NCBI RefSeq assembly: GCF_030147005.1
Contig: NZ_JASLAW010000254.1
Location: forward strand, 1 to 64,000
Origin: Pseudomonas sp.
Lineage (GTDB): Bacteria; Pseudomonadota; Gammaproteobacteria; Pseudomonadales; Pseudomonadaceae
Length of the DNA: 64,000 nucleotides
Direction: 5' to 3'
The notes under the pieces are model-generated. The model did not search any database. It had not been told where the DNA came from and saw only the letters and a program-made list of their open reading frames with translations. Positions 1-10,705 of the stretch are shown here, piece after piece. Position numbers and translations under genes: made by a program. The stretch's first letter is position 1, and each line of letters opens with the position of its first letter.

Positions 1-77
1 CTCCCGCTGGGTTGCGCAGCGACCCTAAAATCCTGGGAGCGCTTCGCACTCCAGCGGGAGCAAGCTCCCTCGCCACA
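1..77. repeat. REPIN (two inverted REP arms), cut by the window start
   Basis: The window opens inside the left arm of a palindromic repeat. The right arm (GGAGCAAGCTCCCTCGCCACA, about 57-77) and the spacer closely match the complete copies at 1816-1908 and 26830-26921. It lies just upstream of the permease gene, probably between it and a substrate-binding protein gene outside the window (inference). Confidence 0.8.
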
Positions 78-115
78 AATGGGGTATATCCCCATCCCTG
101 ATGGATGTTGAATAA

Positions 116-1075
116 ATGAAACAGAAAAAAGCCCAATGGCCCTGGCACCTGCTGACAGTGCTCGTGCTCGTCGGCCTGGCTGGCGCGTTGTATTACGCCA
201 CCTCGCTGATGTCCTACGAATGGCGCTGGAACCGCGTGCCGCAGTACTTCGCCTATCAGGCCGAGCAAGCGCAGCGTGCCGCAGATATCTCGACCGTCAT
301 TGATCTGGTGCGCAAGGGCGACGTGGCCGAGGTTACCCTGCGCAATGATGCGGGCGCGGAACAGAAGCTGACGGTCGCCGACGACAGCCTGCAAGTGGCG
401 CGTGGCGATGATGTGGCTGAAGGTGACGTCATCGGGGTCAACCGTCATTGGGCATTGGGCCCGCTGATGTGGGGCTTGTGGACCACGCTGTGGTTGTCGG
501 TGGTGTCCGGCATCCTCGGCCTGGCGATTGGCTTGGCCACCGGCTTGTGCCGGCTGTCCAGCAACCCGACCTTGCGCGACCTGTCGACGATCTATGTCGA
601 ACTGGTGCGCGGTACGCCGCTGCTGGTGCAAATTTTCATTTTCTATTTCTTTATCGGCACGGTGCTCAACCTGTCCCGGGAGTTTGCCGGGATCGCGGCA
701 CTGTCGCTGTTCACCGGTGCCTACGTGGCGGAAATCGTGCGTGCCGGTGTGCAATCGATCACCCGTGGCCAGAACGAGGCTGCACGCTCCCTGGGCTTGA
801 GCGCCAGCCAGTCGATGCGGCATGTGGTGTTGCCACAGGCTTTCAAGCGCGTACTGCCGCCGTTGGCCGGGCAATTTATCAGCCTGGTGAAAGACACCTC
901 GCTGGTCTCGGTGATCGCCATCACTGAGCTGCTCAAGAGCGGACGCGAAGTGATCACCACCTCGTTTTCGCCCTTTGAAATTCTGTTCTGTGTTGCAGGC
1001 CTGTACCTGCTGATCAACCTGCCGCTGTCGAAAATGGCCAGCCGGCTTGAGCGGAGGCTCGCGCAAAGTGATTGA
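116..1075 (+). CDS. Polar amino-acid ABC transporter, inner-membrane permease
   Basis: 319 aa permease of the HisM/GlnP type that carries amino acids across the inner membrane. A first membrane helix lies at about 13-33. A hydrophilic, probably periplasmic stretch of about 75 residues follows before the usual core of membrane helices begins near residue 118. The EAA loop that docks the ATPase is visible at about 221-240 ([20 protein letters not shown]). The start at ATG 116 has only a weak ribosome-binding site. The 3' end overlaps the ATPase gene by 8 nt, so they form one operon; the substrate-binding protein is probably upstream, outside the window. The substrate cannot be read from the sequence. 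The periplasmic insertion makes it longer than the usual 220-250 aa permease. Confidence 0.9.
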   Translation: MKQKKAQWPWHLLTVLVLVGLAGALYYATSLMSYEWRWNRVPQYFAYQAEQAQRAADISTVIDLVRKGDVAEVTLRNDAGAEQKLTVADDSLQVARGDDVAEGDVIGVNRHWALGPLMWGLWTTLWLSVVSGILGLAIGLATGLCRLSSNPTLRDLSTIYVELVRGTPLLVQIFIFYFFIGTVLNLSREFAGIAALSLFTGAYVAEIVRAGVQSITRGQNEAARSLGLSASQSMRHVVLPQAFKRVLPPLAGQFISLVKDTSLVSVIAITELLKSGREVITTSFSPFEILFCVAGLYLLINLPLSKMASRLERRLAQSD

Positions 1076-1802
1076 AGTCCGCGATCTGGTAAAAGTCTTC
1101 GATACCCGTGGCCAGGTGGTGCGCGCGGTGGACCATGTCACCACCCAGGTGGCCAAGGGCGAAGTGCTGGTGGTGATCGGCCCGTCCGGTTCCGGCAAGT
1201 CCACCTTTCTGCGCTGCCTCAATGGGCTGGAGGAATTCGATTCAGGTTCGGTCAGCATCGGCGGTTTACAGCTGGCCGACCCGAAGACCGACGTAAATGC
1301 CTATCGCCGTGAAGTCGGCATGGTGTTTCAACATTTCAACCTGTTCCCCCACATGACCGTGCTGGAAAACCTGTGCCTGGCGCAAAAGGTCGTACGCAAG
1401 CGCGGCAAGCAGGAGCGCGAAGCCAAGGCCCTGGCGTTGCTGGAAAAAGTGGGCATTGCACAGAAAGCCAACGAGTTTCCGTCGCGCCTCTCCGGCGGCC
1501 AGCAGCAGCGGGTCGCGATTGCCCGGGCCCTGGCGATGGAGCCCAAGGTGATGCTGTTTGACGAGCCCACCTCGGCCCTCGACCCGGAAATGGTCGGCGA
1601 AGTGCTCGACGTCATGAAGACCTTGGCGCTGGAAGGCATGACCATGGTGTGCGTCACCCACGAGATGGGCTTTGCCCGCGAAGTGGCAGACCGGGTGCTG
1701 TTTTTCGACCACGGCAAATTGCTGGAAGACGCGGCGCCTGCCGAGTTCTTCGATGCGCCGAAGGACCCGAGGGCGCAGGCCTTCCTGCGCCAGGTCCTGT
1801 AG
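1068..1802 (+). CDS. Polar amino-acid ABC transporter, ATP-binding protein
   Basis: 244 aa ATPase of the GlnQ/HisP family that powers the preceding permease at the cytoplasmic face. Walker A is GPSGSGKS (about 38-45), the signature is LSGGQQQR (about 141-148), and Walker B with the catalytic Glu is MLFDEPTS (about 162-169); the switch His follows in [10 protein letters not shown] chose GTG at 1068 because GGAGG lies about 10 nt upstream and the protein then begins [11 protein letters not shown] as the family does; a TTG at 1047 is an upstream alternative. The gene overlaps the permease gene by 8 nt. A REPIN follows, and no clear terminator is seen. Confidence 0.93.
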   Translation: MIEVRDLVKVFDTRGQVVRAVDHVTTQVAKGEVLVVIGPSGSGKSTFLRCLNGLEEFDSGSVSIGGLQLADPKTDVNAYRREVGMVFQHFNLFPHMTVLENLCLAQKVVRKRGKQEREAKALALLEKVGIAQKANEFPSRLSGGQQQRVAIARALAMEPKVMLFDEPTSALDPEMVGEVLDVMKTLALEGMTMVCVTHEMGFAREVADRVLFFDHGKLLEDAAPAEFFDAPKDPRAQAFLRQVL

Positions 1803-1815
1803 CAATATTCGTCTC

Positions 1816-1908
1816 TGTGGCGAGCGAGCTTGCTCGCGCTTGAGTGCGAAGCGCTTCCAAATTTTGGGGTCGCTGCGCAGCCCAGCGGGAGCAAGCTCCC
1901 TCGCCACA
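1816..1908. repeat. REPIN between converging genes
   Basis: Two inverted REP arms (TGTGGCGAGCGAGCTTGCTC and GGAGCAAGCTCCCTCGCCACA) flank a GC-rich spacer that matches the copies at 1-77 and 26830-26921. It fills the gap between the converging ATPase and chemoreceptor genes and ends 2 nt from the chemoreceptor stop codon. Confidence 0.85.
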
Positions 1909-1910
1909 GG

Positions 1911-3818
1911 TCAAAGCTTGAACTTGGCGACCAGCGTCTGCAAATCCAGGCTCAACCTCGTCAACTGAACGCTTGCGGCCGCCGTTTCCCCGCTGGCGGC
2001 GGCGGTCTGTTCCGACACATCCCGCACCTTCAATACACTGCGATTGATCTCCTCGGCCACCGCGCTTTGCTGTTCGGCGGCGGCGGCAATCTGCGGGTTC
2101 ATTTCCTGGATGACCGATACCGTGCGGGCAATCGCGGCCAGGGCCTCGCCGGCGTCGCGGCTCAGGGCAACGCTGTTGTCGGTCAGGTTGCGACTGCTGT
2201 CCATGATGTCCGCCACCTGCTGGGTGCCGTCATTCAGGCCGAGGATCAACCCTTCAATCTCTTCAGCGGATTCCTGCGTGCGCTGGGCCAGGCTGCGCAC
2301 CTCATCGGCGACCACGGCAAACCCTCGGCCGGCAGCGCCCGCGCGCGCCGCTTCGATGGCGGCGTTCAAGGCCAGCAGGTTGGTCTGTTGGGACACGGAC
2401 TTGATAACGTCCAGCACGCTGGCGATCTTCTCGCTTTCCTGTTGCAGGGTCAGCATTGCGCGGCCGGACAAGGCCATTTCACTGGCCAGGTTGTCGATCT
2501 GCTCAACCGCCTGAGTGACCACCTGCTCACCCGCGCTGGCCTGCTCGTCTGCTTCGTTCGCCGCAACCGAGGCGCGTTCGGCATGGCGCGCCACTTCCTG
2601 GGCGGTGGCGAGCATTTCATTCATCGCCGTTGCCACTTGGTCGGTTTCGTCTTTCTGGTCGTTGAGCCCGTTGCGGGTCTGTTCGGTCACAGTGGATAAC
2701 TGGGTCGCCGCTCCGGCGATCTGCCGGGCGCTGTCGCCGATGCTGCCGATCAGGCCGCGCAGGCTGCGGGTCATTTGCCCGATGCTGTGTTGCAGCTGGC
2801 CCAGTTCATCGCGGCGCTCCACCTGGATGTCGTGGCTCAGGTCGCCCTCGGCAATGCGGTTGGCGGATGCCAGGACCTGGCGTAAAGGTAAGGCGATCTG
2901 CCGAGCGATCCACCAGGCGGCCAGGGCGCCAAGCAGCATCGCCACAGCGGTGACGCCGGTGAGCAAGGTGCGGGTTTGATCCGCTTCCCGGTCGCGCTTG
3001 AAGGTCTGGGCCTGGCTTAACAGGTCATTTTTTTCCAGCACGTGATCAAGTTGTTGTTCAAGTCGGTTCTGCACGGTTTCGGTAGTGAGCTGGGCGTCCT
3101 TGAGCGTTATCAGTTGCTCACGATAGGTGGCCAATTGGGTTTTGAGCAAAGCACCATCCACTCCAAGGGTCATGACGGCCACCTGTGCAGCCTCCAGTGC
3201 ATCGAGCGCTGTGCCGACCGTTTCGGCATAGGCTTGCAGTGAGTCGACCGCCCACGCAGGGTTCTGGGCGCTGTTATCGGCAAGTGTTATCGCCTGACGC
3301 AGGTTTTCAATGGCATCAAGGGCGTTCTGGTCTTGCTGGTCAGGCAAATCACTGGCGAATTGAGCCAGGGTGTCGCCGATCTGAAGCGCCATTTTTTTGA
3401 GCGGGCCACGGGCGTTCTCACGTTGTTCGACCAAGGGCGGCAGCTCGCTGAATGCTGTTTTTAAGCCAGCTAACAGGCGAATTGCTTCCTGAAGGTGCTG
3501 TTGGTCGGAGGGGGCTCTCATGCGCGATGAGAGGTCAGCGAGGTACAGTTCGATTTTTTCGATGTGCGCGTTGATTTTGCCCAGGCTGGCAGTGTCCGCC
3601 AGTATTCGGTACACAATTCGATCGGCGCGCATGGCTTCGGCATCAACAGCCAACTGCCCCAATGTTGTCAGCTTGGAAGAGCGTTCAAGCACGGCATTCA
3701 GAGCTTGCCAGCCTGTCACGGCGATGGTGAGACTGAGGAACAGCACCAGGCCAAAACCCAGGGCGAGCTTGAGGCGGACGCTGGCGTTAACCAGTATGCG
3801 GGTCAGCCGAGAAAACAT
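1911..3818 (-). CDS. Methyl-accepting chemotaxis protein (helical-bundle sensor)
   Basis: 635 aa membrane chemoreceptor. TM1 is at about 17-40, a purely helical periplasmic domain of about 245 residues follows, TM2 is at about 285-305, HAMP at about 305-358 and the cytoplasmic signalling rod after that. The conserved hairpin tip ([15 protein letters not shown], then [17 protein letters not shown]) lies near 475-505. The sensor length fits the helical bimodular (HBM) class rather than the shorter 4HB class. It is a paralogue of the receptor immediately upstream (3955-5871), which points to tandem duplication. ATG at 3818 has a good AGGTG ribosome-binding site. The ligand is unknown; HBM receptors of P. 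putida and P. aeruginosa bind TCA-cycle acids (family knowledge). Confidence 0.92.
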   Translation of the reverse strand: MFSRLTRILVNASVRLKLALGFGLVLFLSLTIAVTGWQALNAVLERSSKLTTLGQLAVDAEAMRADRIVYRILADTASLGKINAHIEKIELYLADLSSRMRAPSDQQHLQEAIRLLAGLKTAFSELPPLVEQRENARGPLKKMALQIGDTLAQFASDLPDQQDQNALDAIENLRQAITLADNSAQNPAWAVDSLQAYAETVGTALDALEAAQVAVMTLGVDGALLKTQLATYREQLITLKDAQLTTETVQNRLEQQLDHVLEKNDLLSQAQTFKRDREADQTRTLLTGVTAVAMLLGALAAWWIARQIALPLRQVLASANRIAEGDLSHDIQVERRDELGQLQHSIGQMTRSLRGLIGSIGDSARQIAGAATQLSTVTEQTRNGLNDQKDETDQVATAMNEMLATAQEVARHAERASVAANEADEQASAGEQVVTQAVEQIDNLASEMALSGRAMLTLQQESEKIASVLDVIKSVSQQTNLLALNAAIEAARAGAAGRGFAVVADEVRSLAQRTQESAEEIEGLILGLNDGTQQVADIMDSSRNLTDNSVALSRDAGEALAAIARTVSVIQEMNPQIAAAAEQQSAVAEEINRSVLKVRDVSEQTAAASGETAAASVQLTRLSLDLQTLVAKFKL

Positions 3819-3836
3819 GGCACACCTCCCAATCAG

Positions 3837-3865
3837 AAAAAGCGTTTCGCGACAGATGAAACGCT
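3837..3865 (-). terminator. Intrinsic terminator or attenuator between the two chemoreceptor genes
   Basis: Perfect 8-bp inverted repeat (AGCGTTTC / GAAACGCT) with a 9-nt loop, followed on the minus strand by a T run. It lies after the upstream receptor gene (stop at 3955) and only about 18 nt before the start of the downstream receptor gene, so it sits in that gene's leader. Confidence 0.6.
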
Positions 3866-3954
3866 AATTCGAATTGAGGTGAGGGCGGGCTGATAACTGT
3901 GTAGGAAATTTCATAAGATGCGGCAGCCCCAATCGGCCGCCGCGCAGCATCAGG

Positions 3955-5871
3955 TCAGATGCGGAAGCGCCCGACCAGGGTTTGCAGGTAGATGCCAAGC
4001 CGTGCCAGCTCTGCACTGGATGCCGCGGTTTCTTCGCTGGCCGAAGAGGTTTGTTCAGAAATATCACGCACATTCAGCACGCTGCGGTTGATCTCTTCGG
4101 CGACGGCGCTCTGTTGTTCGGCGGCCGTGGCGATCTGCGAGTTCATCGCCTGAATGGTCGAAACCGTGCGCGTGATGTTCGCCAATGCGCTGCCGGCGCG
4201 GCGCGTCAGTTCGACACTGCTGTCGGTCAGGCCACGGCTGTTGTCCATGATGGTCGCCACCTGCTGGGTACCGCTTTGCAGGCCGACGATCAGCTCCGCG
4301 ATCTCTTCGGTGGACTTCTGTGTGCGCTGGGCCAGGCTGCGCACTTCGTCGGCCACCACGGCGAAGCCACGCCCGGCTTCACCGGCACGCGCCGCTTCGA
4401 TAGCCGCGTTCAGCGCCAGCAGGTTGGTTTGCTGGGCCACGGATTTAATCACGTCGAGCACGCTGCCGATCTTGTCGCTTTCGCGCTTCAGATCGCCCAT
4501 GGCAATCGTCGAATTGCCGACTTCGGTGGCCAGGCGCTCGATCTGGGCGATGGCTTCGCCGACCACCTTGTCGCCCTCACGGGCCTGCAGGTCGGCGGCC
4601 ACGGCGGCTTCCGACGCTTCTTCGGCGTTGCGCGCGACTTCCTGCACGGTGGCGGCCATTTCGTTCATGGCTGTGGCCACCTGGTCGGTTTCGGACCTCT
4701 GGCTGTTGACCCCGGCGCTGGTCTGTTCGGTCACCGCCGACAGTTGCTCGGCGGCGCTGGCGATTTGTGTGACGCCATCGCTGATGCCACCAATCAACTC
4801 GCGCAGGCCCACGGTCATGCTCTGCATGGCGCGTTGCAGTTGGCCCAGTTCATCCTGGCGGGTGGATTCCAGGTTCTGGCTCAGGTCGCCCGAGGCTACG
4901 CGTTCGGCGACCTTGAGGGTCTGAGTGAGCGGGATAATGATCTGGCGAGTAATGGCCCAGGCGGCGAAGAGGCCAAAGAGCAGTGCCAGGAGGGTAGCCA
5001 GCAGCAACAGCTGTTTGGCTTGCGCGGCGTCGCTGTCGCGGACCACGGTTTGCGAGGCGGTGAGCTTGTTGCTGCGGTCCAACAGGATGTCGCCTTGGAT
5101 GCTCATGATTTTCAGCGCTGCGGCGCTGGCCACCTGCGAGTCGCGGTACTGGCTGACAGCAGCGCGGTAGGCTTGCAGCGAGACGCTGGCCTGTTGCAGG
5201 TTGGTCGAAAATTGATCAGGTAGCTGGCCATTGAGCGCGGCGATTTTCTTCAAGGTATTGTCGATCGCATCCAGCGCAGGCTGCTCGGCTTCGACTTTGC
5301 CGCTGTAGGTGTAACCGCGCACCTGGAACCGCGCCTGCTGGATCAGCTTGCTCAGGTCGACGATGCTGTTGAACTGGCTGACGCTGTCGCCCTGTAACAG
5401 GGTCTTTTCCACTTCGCCTACCTTGAGCACCGCGTTGTCGGCGGTATCGCCGAGCTTGCTGCGCGCGTTCTCGCGATTGGCTCCCGCCTGGACCATGGCG
5501 TCGAATGCGCGCTTGTACTGGTCAACTGCGGCGAGTTGGTCATCGACCAACGCGATGTCGGCGGGCTGGTCAATCATTGCCCGCGCAGTTTTCAGGCCGC
5601 TTTCCAACTGGCCAAGAAAACCATTGACTGCCGCCGGGCCTTGTTCGCCACGGCGCATTTCAAAGTCCAGACGCGCGATGCGCAAGTCCTTGCTCAAGTC
5701 GTTGAGGCTGGCGATGTAGCCCAGTTTGTCGCCACGGCTTATCACCCCGGAAAGCCCGGCCCAGCCGGTGAGCGTGATGATCAACGTAAGTAGCAGCACC
5801 AGGCCGAAGCCGACGCCCAGCTTGGTTTTGACGCTGACATTTCCCAGCTTTTCGGCTAACCAACGATACAT
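3955..5871 (-). CDS. Methyl-accepting chemotaxis protein, McpK/McpQ-like
   Basis: 638 aa chemoreceptor with the same layout as its neighbour: TM1 about 19-41, helical periplasmic sensor of about 240 residues, TM2 about 283-303, HAMP, then a signalling domain with hairpin tip [20 protein letters not shown] near 480-500. The position beside rsmE-tatCBA matches PA5072 (McpK, alpha-ketoglutarate receptor) and the PP_5020/PP_5021 pair (McpQ, citrate) as I recall them. Orthology and ligand are therefore inference from synteny, not read from binding residues. The C-terminus lacks the pentapeptide used by some receptors to tether CheR. Confidence 0.92.
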   Translation of the reverse strand: MYRWLAEKLGNVSVKTKLGVGFGLVLLLTLIITLTGWAGLSGVISRGDKLGYIASLNDLSKDLRIARLDFEMRRGEQGPAAVNGFLGQLESGLKTARAMIDQPADIALVDDQLAAVDQYKRAFDAMVQAGANRENARSKLGDTADNAVLKVGEVEKTLLQGDSVSQFNSIVDLSKLIQQARFQVRGYTYSGKVEAEQPALDAIDNTLKKIAALNGQLPDQFSTNLQQASVSLQAYRAAVSQYRDSQVASAAALKIMSIQGDILLDRSNKLTASQTVVRDSDAAQAKQLLLLATLLALLFGLFAAWAITRQIIIPLTQTLKVAERVASGDLSQNLESTRQDELGQLQRAMQSMTVGLRELIGGISDGVTQIASAAEQLSAVTEQTSAGVNSQRSETDQVATAMNEMAATVQEVARNAEEASEAAVAADLQAREGDKVVGEAIAQIERLATEVGNSTIAMGDLKRESDKIGSVLDVIKSVAQQTNLLALNAAIEAARAGEAGRGFAVVADEVRSLAQRTQKSTEEIAELIVGLQSGTQQVATIMDNSRGLTDSSVELTRRAGSALANITRTVSTIQAMNSQIATAAEQQSAVAEEINRSVLNVRDISEQTSSASEETAASSAELARLGIYLQTLVGRFRI

Positions 5872-5976
5872 GCTGCGAACTCCCCTGGAGCAAGGCTTAG
5901 ACTTATTCTGGGTTTATCGGCATGTAGGCAGGATTCTGTAGCGCCCCCGATTCAATGTGGCGGCTTGCGCTGGTTT

Positions 5977-6076
5977 TGTAGGGGCGAGCCTGCTCGCGAA
6001 AACCGCCAACGATAACGCGTATGTCCTGAATGAACGTGGCGCCTGTAGGTTTTTCGCGGGCAAGCTCGCGCCTACA
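5977..6076. repeat. REPIN, second sequence family
   Basis: Inverted arms TGTAGGGGCGAGCCTGCTCG and CGGGCAAGCTCGCGCCTACA, with a spacer containing CCAACGATAACGC. The same spacer word recurs in the copy at 61118-61216, so the two form one family distinct from that at 1816-1908. It lies between rsmE and the promoter side of the chemoreceptor gene. Confidence 0.8.
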
Positions 6077-6111
6077 GAGCAAGGAGTGCATTAGGGCAAG
6101 CCGCTCTTACC

Positions 6112-6819
6112 CTAGAACAGTCGGGCGAGCAGGGCGGTGACGGCGGTCTCGACGCGCAGGATGCGCGCGCCGAGTTGCACCGGTTGCAGGCCGGCCTTGG
6201 CCAGCAACTCGACTTCATAGGGTATCCAGCCACCTTCCGGGCCAATCGCCAGGGTCACCGGTTCATCCAGGCCACGGGGGCAGGGCGGGTAGTCGCCGGG
6301 ATGGCCGATCAGGCCCCGCGTGCCTGCGGCCATGGCCGGCAAGCGGTCTTCAACGAACGGCTTGAAGCGTTTCTCGATAACGATCTGCGGCAGTATCGTG
6401 TCCCGCGCCTGTTCCAGGCCCAGGATCAATTGCTCACGGACTGCGTGCGGCTCGAGAAAGGGCGTTTGCCAAAAGCTTTTTTCCACCCGATAACTGTTGA
6501 CCAGCACCACCTTCGGCACGCCCATCGCCGCTACGGTTTGCAGTACCCGGCGCAGCATCTTCGGGCGTGGCAGCGCGAGCAACAGGGTCAGCGGCAGTTT
6601 GCTTGGCGGCGGTTGGTCGAAGCTGACTTGCAGCTCGGCCTCGCTGGCTTGCAGGCGCAGCAAGTGCGCGTTGCCCATCATCCCGCCGATACGCCCGACC
6701 CGCAGGTTGTCGCCCACCTCGGCGCGATGCACTTGCTGCATATGCAGCAGGCGCCGATCGCGCAGGATCACCCGGTCGGCCGCAATAAAATCGGCCTCTT
6801 CGAGCAGCAGCAGGTTCAC
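6112..6819 (-). CDS. rsmE: 16S rRNA (uracil-1498-N3)-methyltransferase
   Basis: 235 aa RsmE, a SPOUT-class enzyme that methylates N3 of U1498 in 16S rRNA using S-adenosylmethionine. The N-terminal PUA-like RNA-binding part includes [12 protein letters not shown]. The C-terminal trefoil knot carries the cofactor motifs AIGPEGGW (about 192-199) and [12 protein letters not shown] (about 214-225). The length is typical. The start codon overlaps the tatC stop by 4 nt (ATGA), so it is co-translated as the last gene of a tatA-tatB-tatC-rsmE run. Confidence 0.93.
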   Translation of the reverse strand: MNLLLLEEADFIAADRVILRDRRLLHMQQVHRAEVGDNLRVGRIGGMMGNAHLLRLQASEAELQVSFDQPPPSKLPLTLLLALPRPKMLRRVLQTVAAMGVPKVVLVNSYRVEKSFWQTPFLEPHAVREQLILGLEQARDTILPQIVIEKRFKPFVEDRLPAMAAGTRGLIGHPGDYPPCPRGLDEPVTLAIGPEGGWIPYEVELLAKAGLQPVQLGARILRVETAVTALLARLF

Positions 6820-7610
6820 GGCTGGGTCGCTGGTGGTTGGTCGTCGTCGGCGGCCCGCTCATCATCCGGGTGTTCACCACGCTTGCTGATCAAGCCGCTG
6901 AACAGGATGCCGATCTCGAACAGCATCCACATCGGCACGGCCAGCAGGGTCTGGGAGAAGATGTCCGGCGGGGTAAGGATCATGCCGACCACGAAGCAGC
7001 CGATGATCACGTACGGGCGGATCTTCTTCAGGTAAGCCACGTTGACCACACCGATCCACACCAGCAACACCACGGCCACCGGGATTTCGAAGGCCACGCC
7101 AAAGGCGAAGAACAGCGTCATCACAAAGTCGAGGTAACTGGTGATGTCGGTCATCATCTCCACACCGGCCGGGGTGGCGGCGGCGAAGAATTTGAAGATC
7201 AGCGGAAACACCAGGAAGTAGGCGAACGCCATGCCGGTATAGAACAGCAGGATGCTCGACACCAGCAACGGCACGGCGATGCGCTTCTCATGCTTGTACA
7301 GCCCCGGTGCGATGAAGCCCCAGATCTGATGCAGGATCACCGGGATCGCCAGGAACAGCGAGACCATCATCGTCAGCTTCAACGGCGTCAGGAACGGCGA
7401 GGACACGTCGGTGGCGATCATCGTCGCGCCGGCCGGCAAATACTGGCGCAGTGGTGTGGAGACGAAGGTGTAGATCTGCTGGGTGAAGGCGAACAGCCCG
7501 GCAAAAATGATGAAGATGGCCGCTACGCAACGCAGCAGGCGGGTACGCAGCTCGGTGAGGTGCGAGACCAGTGGCATGTGCTGGTCGTTTTCCGGTTTAT
7601 CAGCGCTCAT
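6816..7610 (-). CDS. tatC: Sec-independent protein translocase TatC
   Basis: 264 aa polytopic inner-membrane protein and core receptor of the twin-arginine export pathway, which moves folded proteins across the membrane with TatA and TatB. The conserved N-terminal [12 protein letters not shown] segment and six hydrophobic helices are visible. The charged C-terminal tail ([14 protein letters not shown]) is longer than in E. coli. It overlaps tatB by 4 nt and rsmE by 4 nt. Confidence 0.95.
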   Translation of the reverse strand: MSADKPENDQHMPLVSHLTELRTRLLRCVAAIFIIFAGLFAFTQQIYTFVSTPLRQYLPAGATMIATDVSSPFLTPLKLTMMVSLFLAIPVILHQIWGFIAPGLYKHEKRIAVPLLVSSILLFYTGMAFAYFLVFPLIFKFFAAATPAGVEMMTDITSYLDFVMTLFFAFGVAFEIPVAVVLLVWIGVVNVAYLKKIRPYVIIGCFVVGMILTPPDIFSQTLLAVPMWMLFEIGILFSGLISKRGEHPDDERAADDDQPPATQP

Positions 7611-8017
7611 GGGGCTCGCGGCGGCAATGTAGGGTCATGGGGCGCGGGCGACGCAACGGGCGTCGGCGCAGGCTCTGTCGGGGCAGCGGCGGTGGGGGCG
7701 GCAACGCCGGCTGGCGCGATGCTGTTTACGGGCGTTTCGACCACGGGCGTCGCAGGTTTGGCGGGCTCCTGCACCGGCGACAGAATATTGCGCGTTTCCT
7801 GCTCCAACGACAGGATATGTTCGTTGTGCAACTGTCGGCGGATCTCGTCGGCGCCGATTTCCCGTTCAACTTCCTGTTTGATCGCATTGAAACTGCGCTT
7901 CAGGCGCCCGATCCACAGGCCGGCCGTGCGTGCCGCACCGGGCAAGCGTTCCGGCCCCAATACGAGCAGGGCCACGAGGCCGACGAGCAGCAGTTCAGAG
8001 AAGCTGATACCAAACAT
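7607..8017 (-). CDS. tatB: Sec-independent protein translocase TatB
   Basis: 136 aa. A single N-terminal membrane helix ([20 protein letters not shown]) with the conserved Glu at position 8 is followed by the [10 protein letters not shown] hinge and a long amphipathic helix. The tail is rich in Pro, Ala and Thr, as expected for TatB, which with TatC binds twin-arginine signal peptides. The 4-nt overlap with tatC and the 10-nt gap after tatA show operon structure. Confidence 0.93.
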   Translation of the reverse strand: MFGISFSELLLVGLVALLVLGPERLPGAARTAGLWIGRLKRSFNAIKQEVEREIGADEIRRQLHNEHILSLEQETRNILSPVQEPAKPATPVVETPVNSIAPAGVAAPTAAAPTEPAPTPVASPAPHDPTLPPRAP

Positions 8018-8027
8018 TAGTCAGTGC

Positions 8028-8306
8028 TCACGAGTCTTTGCGGGTCGGCTCTTCGACTTTTTCAGCCTGCACGTCGAAGGTACGACGCTCGGTGATCGGC
8101 TGCGCGGCCTGCGGGTGCACAGGCTGGGCCGGTGGAACCGGGTTTGCAGTAGGTTCGGCCGGCTTTTCGTCGTCGTTCATGGCTTTACGAAAGCCCTTGA
8201 TCGACTCGCCGACATCGGTACCCAGGTTCTTGAGTTTCTTGGTGCCGAATACCAGTACCACGACCACCAGAATGACGATCCAGTGTTTCCAGTCAAAAAT
8301 ACCCAT
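8028..8306 (-). CDS. tatA: Sec-independent protein translocase TatA
   Basis: 92 aa. A short N-terminal membrane helix ([18 protein letters not shown]) runs into the TatA signature [20 protein letters not shown], then an acidic and proline-rich tail. TatA oligomerises to form the passage for folded substrates once TatBC has bound cargo. It is distinguished from TatB by the FGTKKL hinge and by gene order. It is first gene of tatABC-rsmE and sits 25 nt after hisE. Confidence 0.94.
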   Translation of the reverse strand: MGIFDWKHWIVILVVVVLVFGTKKLKNLGTDVGESIKGFRKAMNDDEKPAEPTANPVPPAQPVHPQAAQPITERRTFDVQAEKVEEPTRKDS

Positions 8307-8331
8307 GCTGCAAATCCTCGATAAAAGTTAT

Positions 8332-8664
8332 TCAGGTGGACGGGCGTGCAGCCTTCTCGGCGTGCCCGGACAGGCCGAAGCGACGGTCCAGTTCATCCAG
8401 CACGGCCTGTGGATGCTGCCCCAGCTGGGCGAGCATGACCAGGCTATGGAACCACAAGTCGGCGGTCTCATAGATGACATCGCTGCAATCGCCACTGATT
8501 TGCGCATCCTTGGCGGCAATGATCGTCTCGACGGATTCTTCGCCGAGCTTTTCCAGGATCTTGTTCAGACCCTTGTGATACAGGCTGGCGACGTAGGAGC
8601 TGTCGGCATCCGCGCCTTTGCGCTCTTCCAGCACCTGGGCCACACGGTTCAGGGTATCGCTCAT
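8332..8664 (-). CDS. hisE: Phosphoribosyl-ATP pyrophosphatase
   Basis: 110 aa enzyme of the second step of histidine biosynthesis, hydrolysing phosphoribosyl-ATP to phosphoribosyl-AMP and pyrophosphate. The MazG-like helical fold shows as [18 protein letters not shown] and a downstream [16 protein letters not shown] helix carrying metal-binding acidic residues. I chose ATG 8664 ([17 protein letters not shown]) rather than the longer open frame, as the family begins here and hisI stops 2 nt before. In many bacteria hisI and hisE are fused; here they are separate, as is usual in Pseudomonas. Confidence 0.93.
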   Translation of the reverse strand: MSDTLNRVAQVLEERKGADADSSYVASLYHKGLNKILEKLGEESVETIIAAKDAQISGDCSDVIYETADLWFHSLVMLAQLGQHPQAVLDELDRRFGLSGHAEKAARPST

Positions 8665-8666
8665 GT

Positions 8667-9059
8667 TCAATGTCCTGCCGAATAGATGGCGTGCGGGTCT
8701 TTGAGCACTGGTTCCACCACCTTCCATTCGCCGTTCTCGAACACGCGATAGAAGCAACTGTGACGGCCGGTATGGCAGGCGATGCCGCCGATCTGTTCGA
8801 CCTTGAGGATCACCACGTCGCCGTCGCAGTCCAGGCGAAGCTCATGCAGCGTCTGCACATGCCCGGACTCTTCGCCCTTGCGCCACAGTTTGCCACGCGA
8901 ACGTGACCAATAAATGGCGCGCTGCTCAGCGGCGGTGAGGCTCAGGGCCTCGCGGTTCATCCAGGCCATCATCAGCACGCGCCCGGTCTTGTAGTCCTGG
9001 GCAATGGCCGGCACCAGGCCGTCACTGTCCCACTTGATCTCGTCCAGCCAGTCTTTCAT
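8667..9059 (-). CDS. hisI: Phosphoribosyl-AMP cyclohydrolase
   Basis: 130 aa zinc enzyme that opens the purine ring of phosphoribosyl-AMP in the third step of histidine biosynthesis. The conserved core [15 protein letters not shown], the [17 protein letters not shown] segment with the acidic metal site and the zinc ligands in [10 protein letters not shown] are visible. ATG 9059 ([15 protein letters not shown]) matches the family start. It is 2 nt upstream of hisE in the same operon. Confidence 0.94.
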   Translation of the reverse strand: MKDWLDEIKWDSDGLVPAIAQDYKTGRVLMMAWMNREALSLTAAEQRAIYWSRSRGKLWRKGEESGHVQTLHELRLDCDGDVVILKVEQIGGIACHTGRHSCFYRVFENGEWKVVEPVLKDPHAIYSAGH

Positions 9060-9100
9060 GTTCGGCTCCGGCAATTTGCGACAGTGTATAACCGGATGGG

Positions 9101-10705
9101 TTATCGACGCACGATCAGATAAACGCCCACGGCGACCATGATCCCGGCCGGCCAGTGGCTCAGTTGATTCAACGGTCCGCCAATCGCCAGCATGACCCCA
9201 CCCACCAGATGCGCGGCGCCGAGCAGGCGCAGGAACCAGTCGTCCTTGCGCTTGCGCCATGGCGGCTCAGGATCCTTGGCGTGGGGCTGGGACATGCGCT
9301 CGAGCAAGTCGCGGGTCATATTGGCCAGGTGCGGCAGCTGCTCCATTTGGCTGTGCAGGTTGCCGAGCATGGTTTTGGGGCTCATCCGCTCGCGCATCCA
9401 GCGTTCCAGGAACGGCTGCGCGGTGCTCCACAGGTCGAGGTCCGGGTACAGCTGGCGACCCAGGCCTTCGATGTTGAGCAAGGTTTTCTGCAGCAGCACC
9501 AACTGCGGTTGCACTTCCATATTGAAGCGCCGCGCGGTCTGGAACAGGCGCATCAGCACCTGACCGAAGGAAATATCTTTTAACGGTTTTTCAAAGATCG
9601 GCTCGCATACGGTGCGGATCGCCGCCTCGAATTCATTGAGCTTGGTTTCTGCCGGCACCCAGCCCGAGTCGATGTGCAACTGCGCCACGCGGCGGTAGTC
9701 ACGCTTGAAAAAGGCGAACAGGTTGCGCGCCAGGTAGTCCTGGTCTTCGGGCGTGAGGCTGCCGACGATGCCGCAGTCGATCGCGATGTACTGCGGGCTC
9801 CACGGGTTGACGGTGCTGACGAAGATATTGCCCGGGTGCATGTCGGCGTGGAAGAAACTGTCGCGAAACACCTGGGTGAAGAAAATCTCCACGCCGCGTT
9901 CGGCCAGCATCTTCATGTCGGTGCGCTGGTCGGCCAGGGTCGCAAGGTCGGTGACCTGCACACCGTAGATGCGCTCCATGACCAGCACTTTAGGGCGGCA
10001 CCAGTCCCAATACACTTGCGGCACATACAGCAGTTGCGAGCCTTCGAAGTTGCGGCGCAGCTGGCTGGAGTTGGCGGCTTCGCGCAGCAGATCGAGTTCG
10101 TCGTAGATGGTTTTTTCGTAGTCGGCGACCACATCCACCGGGTGCAGCAGGCGTGCATCGGCAGAGAAACGCTCGGCGGCGCGGGCGAGAATGAACAGCC
10201 ACGCCAGGTCCTGGCCGATGATCGGCTTGAGGCCCGGGCGGATGACCTTCACCACCACTTCTTCGCCGGTCTTGAGCTGCCCGGCATGCACCTGCGCGAC
10301 GGAGGCCGAAGCCAACGGCTCGACGTCGAAGCGGCTGAACACCTCGCTGATCTTCTTGCCCAGTTGTTCTTCGATCAGTTTCATCGACAACTGCGAATCG
10401 AACGGCGGCACGCGGTCTTGCAGCAGCATCAGTTCATCGGCGATGTCTTCGGGCAGCAGGTCGCGGCGCGTCGACAGGATTTGCCCGAACTTGATAAAGA
10501 TCGGCCCCAGGTCCTGCAATGCCAGGCGCAGGCATGCACCGCGGCTCAGCTCCAGCTTTTTACGCGGCAACCAGCGCCACGGCAGCACATAGCGCACCGC
10601 CAGCAGGAACCATGGCAGGGGCAGGGCAAACAGCAGGTCATCGAGGCGGTAGCGGATTACGACGCGCTGGATACGAAACAAACGGCGGACGGCGAGCAGC
10701 TTCAT
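9101..10705 (-). CDS. ubiB: Ubiquinone biosynthesis protein UbiB (ABC1/ADCK family)
   Basis: 534 aa atypical protein-kinase-like ATPase needed for ubiquinone synthesis. The family-specific KxGQ motif ([16 protein letters not shown]) and the Ala-rich nucleotide loop ([11 protein letters not shown]) are present. [11 protein letters not shown] forms the catalytic loop and IDCGIVG replaces the usual DFG. Two hydrophobic helices at the extreme C-terminus (after about residue 495) anchor it in the inner membrane. It overlaps ubiJ by 4 nt and completes the ubiE-ubiJ-ubiB operon. Confidence 0.95.
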   Translation of the reverse strand: MKLLAVRRLFRIQRVVIRYRLDDLLFALPLPWFLLAVRYVLPWRWLPRKKLELSRGACLRLALQDLGPIFIKFGQILSTRRDLLPEDIADELMLLQDRVPPFDSQLSMKLIEEQLGKKISEVFSRFDVEPLASASVAQVHAGQLKTGEEVVVKVIRPGLKPIIGQDLAWLFILARAAERFSADARLLHPVDVVADYEKTIYDELDLLREAANSSQLRRNFEGSQLLYVPQVYWDWCRPKVLVMERIYGVQVTDLATLADQRTDMKMLAERGVEIFFTQVFRDSFFHADMHPGNIFVSTVNPWSPQYIAIDCGIVGSLTPEDQDYLARNLFAFFKRDYRRVAQLHIDSGWVPAETKLNEFEAAIRTVCEPIFEKPLKDISFGQVLMRLFQTARRFNMEVQPQLVLLQKTLLNIEGLGRQLYPDLDLWSTAQPFLERWMRERMSPKTMLGNLHSQMEQLPHLANMTRDLLERMSQPHAKDPEPPWRKRKDDWFLRLLGAAHLVGGVMLAIGGPLNQLSHWPAGIMVAVGVYLIVRR

